Shown here piece after piece: positions 59,701 through 64,000 of a stretch of DNA of 64,000 bases (positions are counted from its first letter, which is position 1; every line of letters starts with the position of its first letter). Below the pieces are notes generated by a model, which saw only the letters and a program-made list of their open reading frames with translations, did not search any database and was not told the origin of the DNA. Source of the stretch: Streptomyces sporangiiformans (GTDB taxonomy: Bacteria > Actinomycetota > Actinomycetes > Streptomycetales > Streptomycetaceae); the NCBI RefSeq assembly GCF_005768555.2, contig NZ_VCHX02000352.1, positions 1-64,000 on the forward strand, read 5' to 3'. A program made the translations under genes and the position numbers.

Positions 59701-61248
59701 ACCCGGCCCACCAAGGTGAACATCAGCTCGCCGGACGGCGCGGCGATCGCCGGCGTCGACGAGAACGGCGTCGTCCGCTTCCCCCCGATCACCACGGACC
59801 GCCTCGACATCACGGTCACCGAGACCGCGCCGATGACCGTCTACAACCCGGTCGTCGACGACGAACTGCAACTGCCGGTCGGCCTGACCGAGGCGTACAT
59901 CCCGGCGCTCGACCAGTACCGCACCCCGCAGCCCCGGGCCTCCCGGCCCTTCGCGCTGCCGTGCGGACAGGGTCCGACACTCGCCGTCGACAGCGAGCTG
60001 TACCAGACGAGCGCGAAGGGAACCGTACGGGATCTCGTGGAGCGGCGGCCCATCGAGCTGACGCTCTGCCAGGCGGTGCGGGCGAACGAGTGGCGGGCGG
60101 ACGCCTCGTTGTCCCTGGGCTCGGGCGAGCACCGGGTCGAGGCGGGCGACGCGGGGCCGCTGGCGGTGACGGATGTGACGCTGACCCGCGGCACGGTCAC
60201 GGCCCCCGCCACCGCCCAGCGTGACCTGCGAATACGGGACTGGCTCGGCGACCGCCGCGAGGTGACCGTCGGCTCGGGCGCCGCCTCCTATCTGACGACG
60301 TACGAGAACTTCAACGACGGCTGGAAGGCCACGCTGAACGGCAAGGAGCTGAACCCCGTACGGCTCGACGGCTGGCAGCAGGGCTGGCGGATCCCCAAAG
60401 GCGCGGGCGGCGCGGTGAAGCTCTCGTACGAGCCGTCCGTGGTGTACGAGGCCGGGCTGATCGCGGGCGGGGTCGGGGTGCTCGCGCTCGTGGGCCTCGT
60501 CCTCTACCGGCGCCGCTCACCCAACCCCGACGAGCCTCCGCCGGTGCCGCCCGCTCCGGGCCCGGTGCTGGGCGTGGTGGTGCTCACGTTGGTGGGCGTG
60601 GTGATCGCCGGGTTCTTCGCGCTGCTGGTGCCGGTGCTGGCGCTCCTCGCGGGGCGGCGGCACGCGCTCCTGGTGCCGATCGCGTTCCTCGCCCTCGCGG
60701 GCTCCGGGATCGCCGCCGCCACCGGGGCGGGGACACCGGTCGCGCAGGACGCGGGGGCGTTCGGGCCCACGGCCCAACTGCTGGCGCTGATCGGGCTGTT
60801 CGCGGGGCTGGTGTCCGTACGGGAGGCGGCGACCGAGCCTCGTGGGGCGGCGCCTCACGGATCTCCTGGCCCGCCACCCCGGCCGCTCGGCGGTGTGCCG
60901 CCCGTACCGCCGCCGGCGCCGCAGCCGTCCGGTTCCCAGGCTCCCACGGAGCCGCTGCCGCAGCGGGTGCGCGGGGAGACCTACGGGCCGCCGACGCCCG
61001 GAGTGCACGAGTCCGGGCCCACCGTCTCCGCACGGGGCCCCGCGTCCGCCCAGCGGGAACCCGATCCGCCCACGGTCCGCTTCCCCGTCCGGAAACCGAA
61101 GTTCAAGGCGACTCGGCCCGAAGAGCCGGACCCGAAGGAAGAGAAGGAAGAGAAGAAAGAAAGGGAAGAGAAGGCCGCGAGGGACGCGAGGGACGCGGAG
61201 GAAGAGCCGCAAGACCGGAAAGAGACGGGGGAAGGCGGAAGCACATGA
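56701..61248 (+). CDS. AftD-like GT-C arabinofuranosyltransferase family protein (DUF3367)
   Basis: A 1515-residue membrane protein. The N-terminal 500 residues hold about a dozen helices with the GT-C features of the alpha-(1->3)-arabinofuranosyltransferase AftD family, including the acidic region MTFETKLGVALDPWQFM and VPFRNIYKFQTGMALAL. Two F5/8-type discoidin-like modules follow outside the membrane (DPVNAFDGNPDTAWAEG and LSPRNLTDGDLTTAWIAG). Then come two to four more helices, a Pro-rich part and a Lys/Glu-rich end of about 45 residues. AftD builds arabinan in mycobacteria; streptomycetes have no mycolyl-arabinogalactan, so the acceptor here must differ. Both ends overlap neighbours by 4 bp. 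Confidence 0.88.
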   Translation: MTSTVQAPPPAPTRPLATVPGPAQGPRSRRWLLGFWAVVFVLFLAVDPGRMTFETKLGVALDPWQFMSDLGQLWHDRGGFGGIADQYVGYAFPMLPFYGLCDLLGIPVWLAERLWLSLVVTTAFWGALRLAERLGIGSNASRLLGAVTYALWPVFTIVVGSTSAAALPGALLPWVLLPLTNERYSARVAALRSALLIPFMGGVNAAATLASLLPVGLYLLSRPRGPRQRKLITWWVPGVILATAWWVVPLLLLGIYGENFLPYVESSQTTTATMSATETLRGAGNWVAYLHFGESWLPAGWTVATSVVVIVCSALAAGLGLAGLARRDLPERRWLVLTVLSVALITLAGYGGSFGAPFHGVVQDWLDGAIVPFRNIYKFQTGMALALVFGLMHLVGVASETRGARPVRGRRLAPLIAAVLVLPGLALPYLNGSILQPGSFQELPKYWKSTANWLQERSPDSRALVVPATAHGIYTWGSPIDQPLDVLAESRWAQRDYVPFGTAGNRRAMDAVEQALMTGGEVPGLADYLSRAGLYYVVVRNDLDPDQMGYVPTTTVKRTLEESGYRRVTGFGPEMTGGRIPDDTPLQIEGLYPRQRAVEIYEPASGEVPRPGQAGLKQVADTAVVSGGPEALLPLSADPAMRDRAAVLTGDNHPGLGSPALQVVGDGLRRADTRFGLVNANTSYPYTRDERNHSDSYQDAGEKPHQILPTKGIEHQTVAELRGARSVTASSSGNWLFYLPQYDPVNAFDGNPDTAWAEGAAGSADGQWLRVGFTDETEIPSSIRVTPLPQDSVRSAPTRVRVETERGSATSYLQSNGMRQRIKAPAGGTNWLRITILDSVARHSGLSGAGFSEITIPDVQVTRMLRLPTDAERTDAAAEVVSLHRASDPGGLSPTGTEAGLHRRWTSDAAGTYQVKASAVPIPSDELDELLYKVAPDQRSRITATADSTARLGTGLSPRNLTDGDLTTAWIAGDNPTIQLRWPGEQPVGEVVLAPAGGLSTRPTKVNISSPDGAAIAGVDENGVVRFPPITTDRLDITVTETAPMTVYNPVVDDELQLPVGLTEAYIPALDQYRTPQPRASRPFALPCGQGPTLAVDSELYQTSAKGTVRDLVERRPIELTLCQAVRANEWRADASLSLGSGEHRVEAGDAGPLAVTDVTLTRGTVTAPATAQRDLRIRDWLGDRREVTVGSGAASYLTTYENFNDGWKATLNGKELNPVRLDGWQQGWRIPKGAGGAVKLSYEPSVVYEAGLIAGGVGVLALVGLVLYRRRSPNPDEPPPVPPAPGPVLGVVVLTLVGVVIAGFFALLVPVLALLAGRRHALLVPIAFLALAGSGIAAATGAGTPVAQDAGAFGPTAQLLALIGLFAGLVSVREAATEPRGAAPHGSPGPPPRPLGGVPPVPPPAPQPSGSQAPTEPLPQRVRGETYGPPTPGVHESGPTVSARGPASAQREPDPPTVRFPVRKPKFKATRPEEPDPKEEKEEKKEREEKAARDARDAEEEPQDRKETGEGGST

Positions 61249-62627
61249 CCACCCTGGACCACCCGGCGCGCGACGGCACGGACGGCCCCGTGCGCCCGCC
61301 GCACCGGATCCCGTTCCCCGTCGTGGACGAGGTCGCCCGGCACTGCCTCCAGGAGGAGGAGCCGGAGACCGTCCACATCGAGGTCCACCTGCCGGGCCAC
61401 CTCGACCCGACCCGCCTGAGGACGGCCTTCACCGAAGCCCTGCACCGCCATCCCCGCATCCTGATGCGCGAGGCCGCGGGCCCCTGGTACCGCCGCCGCT
61501 ACGAATGGGAGCTCACGCCCGACCCCGATGTGGACGTGGTCGCGTTCCCGCCCCCGGACCGGGACGCGCTCAAGCACGCCCGCGACCGGGCCCTGTCCGA
61601 CGCCCCGCCGCTGTCGGCCTCACCTCCGATCCGCCTGGAGGTCGTACGCGACCCGGAGGACGACGGCAGCGTTCTCTTCGTCACCATCAACCACACCGCC
61701 CTGGACGGCCCCGCCTGCCTGAGGGTGCTCGCCACGGCGGCCGAACTGTACGGCGGCGAGGACAACGCCCCGGCCGCACCCCCGACCCGTACGACCGGCG
61801 CCGCGCCCGAGCAGACCGAGACCCCCTCCACCCTGGCCCCGCCCGCCCGAGTCGCCCACGGCAGCCCCGAGCCCTCCCCCGGCAACGGCATGCTCGTGGC
61901 CGAGCTGAGCGTCCCGCACCGGCCCAAGGGGGCGCCGTACACGGTGAACGACCAGCTCATGGCGGCCACGGCGCTGATGATCGCCCACTGGAACAGGGAA
62001 CACGGCGCCCGCCCACGCCCACTGCGCATCACCATGCCGGTGGACGACCGGCCGCGCGGCACGGACATGCCCATCGGCAACGGCACCCGACTCGTCGAAG
62101 TCCCCTTCGCTCCCGAGGAGCTGGACGCCTCCGACCTGGCCGGCCTGCTGCGCCGCACAGCCGACCGCACTCGCGCGCTCAAGGCCCTGCCCAGGCCCCA
62201 ACTCGGTCACGGCGCCGCCCTGTTGACAGCTCCGGTGGTTCCCGTGTCCTGGCGGGCCGCACTCACCAGAGGCCTGCGCAGGGCGGCCGCGCCCTGGACG
62301 TCCACCACCCTGCTGAGCAACATCGGCCGCATCCCGTACCCCCTCGACTTCGGCGAGGGAGCGGGCCGCGCGCACGCGGTGTGGTTCTCGGCGCCGGCCC
62401 GTATGCCCCGCGGCCTGACGGTCACGACGGCCTCCACCGCCGGCCGCCTGCATGTGGCGCTCCGCTGGTCCCGCACCCTCCTCAGCCACGGTGACGGCTC
62501 CCATCTCCGCGACCTGTTCGAGCACTACCTGCACGAGACGGAACACGCGACGCAACACGCGCCGGAGAGCTCGAAGGAGAGCTCGAAGGAGAACGCCGGG
62601 GAAAACCCGAAGGGGAGCACCCCATGA
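61245..62627 (+). CDS. condensation-domain/PapA-like acyltransferase
   Basis: A 460-residue protein with the fold of condensation domains and PapA acyltransferases. The active motif HxxxD appears as NHTALDG with H150 and D154; the usual first histidine of HHxxxD is Asn149. A linker of about 60 Pro/Thr/Glu-rich residues interrupts the two halves near 170-225. The protein ends in a short repeat SSKESSKEN. It probably esterifies a sugar hydroxyl with an acyl group. It is coupled by ATGA overlaps on both sides. Confidence 0.82.
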   Translation: MTTLDHPARDGTDGPVRPPHRIPFPVVDEVARHCLQEEEPETVHIEVHLPGHLDPTRLRTAFTEALHRHPRILMREAAGPWYRRRYEWELTPDPDVDVVAFPPPDRDALKHARDRALSDAPPLSASPPIRLEVVRDPEDDGSVLFVTINHTALDGPACLRVLATAAELYGGEDNAPAAPPTRTTGAAPEQTETPSTLAPPARVAHGSPEPSPGNGMLVAELSVPHRPKGAPYTVNDQLMAATALMIAHWNREHGARPRPLRITMPVDDRPRGTDMPIGNGTRLVEVPFAPEELDASDLAGLLRRTADRTRALKALPRPQLGHGAALLTAPVVPVSWRAALTRGLRRAAAPWTSTTLLSNIGRIPYPLDFGEGAGRAHAVWFSAPARMPRGLTVTTASTAGRLHVALRWSRTLLSHGDGSHLRDLFEHYLHETEHATQHAPESSKESSKENAGENPKGSTP

Positions 62628-63364
62628 CCACGGCTCCGCCCCGCCGGCGCCCGCGCGGACTGCGGGACTTCTACGAGGACCCGGACGTCACCGTCGCCTC
62701 GGGCACTCCCCGCAGCCTCCGCCAGGCCCGGATGCTCGCCGCCGCCCTCGGGCCGGCCGGCAAGGAGGCACAGACGGTCATCGACATCGGTTGCGGCGAC
62801 GGCAGCGCGGCCGCGACCGCCGCCCCGCTCCTCGCCGGCCACCGCATCGTGGGCGTCGACTGGTCCCAGGACGCCCTCCGGCGCGCGCACGCCCACCTGC
62901 CGTACGCGGTGCGCGGCGAACTCACCGACGGCGGGCTGCCGTTCCGGTCCGGCTCCGCCGACGCCGTCCTGTTCAGCGAGGTCGTCGAGCACCTCGTGGA
63001 CCCCGACGCGGCCCTCGACGAGATCCACCGGATCCTGCGCCCCGGAGGTCATCTCATGCTCTCCACACCGAACCTGGCCGCCTGGTACAACCGGGCGCTG
63101 CTCCTCGCGGGCGTCCAGCCCGTCTTCTCCGAAGTGAGCCTGCGCGCCATCCACGGCCGTCCGGGCCAGGAGGTCGTGGGCCATCTGCGGCTCTACACGG
63201 CCCGAGCGCTACGGGAGTTCGTGACCGCTTCGGGCTTCGAGGTCGTACGGCTGCGGGGCGCGCCCTTCCACGGCGTACCGCGCCCGCTGCGCCCCCTGGA
63301 CCGACTGGCCTGCCGCATCCCCTCCACGGCCTCGATCCTGCTCCTGCACGCACGGAGGACGTAG
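62624..63364 (+). CDS. class I SAM-dependent methyltransferase, second in glycan operon
   Basis: A 246-residue methyltransferase. VIDIGCGDGSAAATA is motif I, VDWSQDALRRA motif II, and LFSEVVEHLVDPDAALDEI the later motif. MLSTPNLAAWYNRALLLAGVQP is typical of lipid- and sugar-linked methyltransferases. Its stop is 3 bp before the next start. It probably modifies the same glycoconjugate. Confidence 0.88.
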   Translation: MTTAPPRRRPRGLRDFYEDPDVTVASGTPRSLRQARMLAAALGPAGKEAQTVIDIGCGDGSAAATAAPLLAGHRIVGVDWSQDALRRAHAHLPYAVRGELTDGGLPFRSGSADAVLFSEVVEHLVDPDAALDEIHRILRPGGHLMLSTPNLAAWYNRALLLAGVQPVFSEVSLRAIHGRPGQEVVGHLRLYTARALREFVTASGFEVVRLRGAPFHGVPRPLRPLDRLACRIPSTASILLLHARRT

Positions 63365-63367
63365 ACC

Positions 63368-64000
63368 ATGTGGTGGGGAGTGGCCGCGGCCCTGCTGGCG
63401 AACGTTCTGAACAGCGCCGGATTCGTCCTGGAGAAACGGGCGCTCGCGGCCATGCCCGCGGTGAGCGTCCGGGAACCGTGGCGACTGCTGCGGCTCGTCC
63501 TCGGCAGCCCGCTGTGGATCGGCGGCTCCCTCTCCCTGGCGGCCGGCTTCGGCGCGCAGCTCGCCGTCTACCGCACCCTCCCGATCGCCGCCGCCCAGGG
63601 CCTCTTCGTCTCCGGCCTGGTGCTGCTGGTTCTGCTCTCCTCGGTGCTGCTCGGCGAGGAGACCTCCGGCCGCGAGCGGTACGCGCTCGGCGCGATCCTC
63701 GCCGCGCTGCTGATGGTGGTGCTGTCGCTGAACGAACGTTCCGACACGGTCAGCCACAGCGCGCCCCTCCCCCTGATCCTGCTCGTCTGCCTGCCGTCCC
63801 TCGCGCTGGGCATCTGGCTGTACGGCTCCGCCGAGCACCGCGCCCGCCGCCGGCACCGCCTGCCGACCACCGGCGTCGAATACGGCGTGGCGGTGGGCCT
63901 GCTGTACGGCGTGAGTTCGCTGGCCATCAAGGGCGTGTCGAGCCATCTGACGACAACTGACTTCGGCGGGGCGGTACTTGACGTACTGCGTTCCCCGTAT
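63368..64000 (+). CDS. EamA/DMT-type transporter, partial at window end
   Basis: The first 211 codons of a membrane protein that runs off the window. Hydrophobic helices follow one another (WGVAAALLANVLNSAGFVLE, WIGGSLSLAAGFGAQLAVY, FVSGLVLLVLLSSVLLGEE, LGAILAALLMVVLSL, LILLVCLPSLALGIWLYG). The motif GLFVSGLVLLVLLSSVLLGEE is typical of DMT/EamA-type carriers. As the sixth coupled gene it may move the lipid-linked product or a precursor across the membrane. The 3' end is not in the window. Confidence 0.8.
   Translation, partial: MWWGVAAALLANVLNSAGFVLEKRALAAMPAVSVREPWRLLRLVLGSPLWIGGSLSLAAGFGAQLAVYRTLPIAAAQGLFVSGLVLLVLLSSVLLGEETSGRERYALGAILAALLMVVLSLNERSDTVSHSAPLPLILLVCLPSLALGIWLYGSAEHRARRRHRLPTTGVEYGVAVGLLYGVSSLAIKGVSSHLTTTDFGGAVLDVLRSPY

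Noticed and set aside
56608-60132. A 1174-codon open frame on the minus strand opposite the GT-C gene
   Set aside because: It is a high-GC shadow: its composition is Arg/Gly/Asp-rich without domains, while the plus strand encodes a membrane protein with recognised modules and coupled starts.
1-64000. tRNA or rRNA genes
   Set aside because: No cloverleaf with the usual TTCGA-type T-arm plus acceptor pairing was found; the TTCGA occurrences belong to operators and coding sequence.

Overview
The window is chromosomal DNA from a Streptomyces species or a very close actinobacterial relative. The evidence is very high GC content, near-universal G/C at third codon positions, many GTG and some TTG starts, TAT-type secreted proteins, and gene order. 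The block fasR-fabD-fabH-acpP-fabF-DUF3145, followed further along by an SCO2400-like gene and the enolase/chvE/mmsA/mmsB/galM/aminotransferase run, matches what I remember of the S. coelicolor SCO2386-SCO2408 region. I recalled this and did not search it.

Layout. 1-6.4 kb: a pirin, then the type II fatty-acid synthase operon and its activator FasR, closed by a strong two-way terminator. 6.5-21 kb: mixed accessory and housekeeping genes (SGNH hydrolase, GH3 beta-glucosidase with a PA14 insert, TetR, a secreted C15-like protein, EI24 membrane protein, M14 carboxypeptidase, class C-type serine hydrolase, MDR oxidoreductase with divergent MarR). They are separated by members of a palindromic dispersed repeat, and one junction holds the fused 3' ends of a ridA and a lysR gene. 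21-31.6 kb: sugar-acid and monosaccharide genes (mandelate racemase-type dehydratase, zinc dehydrogenase, an unassigned conserved enzyme, ChvE-type ABC importer, mutarotase, aminotransferase with a repetitive tail). 31.6-47.2 kb: a pectin/arabinan utilisation region with a PL1 pectate lyase, two GH43 arabinanases, a GH51 arabinofuranosidase and two paralogous ABC importers without ATPases. 47.3-53.3 kb: a DUF6545 membrane protein and FAD monooxygenase, an IclR regulator with an SMP-30 lactonase, a PucR regulator and a DUF2613 peptide. 53.4-64 kb: a DUF3068 gene, then six tightly coupled genes for a cell-envelope glycoconjugate (GT4, methyltransferase, AftD-like GT-C, PapA-like acyltransferase, methyltransferase, EamA-type transporter running off the window).

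How the genes work together. Three promoters (in front of the arabinanase at 33.75 kb and the two ABC operons at 40.1 and 47.1 kb) are copies of one element: TTGACG, a 17-bp spacer that in two copies contains AAGCGCTT, then TACGGT, followed by a TTCGA/TCGAA-type palindrome. Related palindromes lie in front of the sugar-acid dehydratase, the unassigned enzyme at 23.6 kb and the iclR gene itself. My reading is that the IclR protein at 50.9-51.7 kb controls a scattered regulon that degrades arabinan or pectin side chains, imports the products and oxidises the sugars through dehydrogenase, lactonase and dehydratase steps. The substrate assignment and the regulator-site link are inference. No tRNA, rRNA, CRISPR array, intact insertion sequence or prophage was seen.
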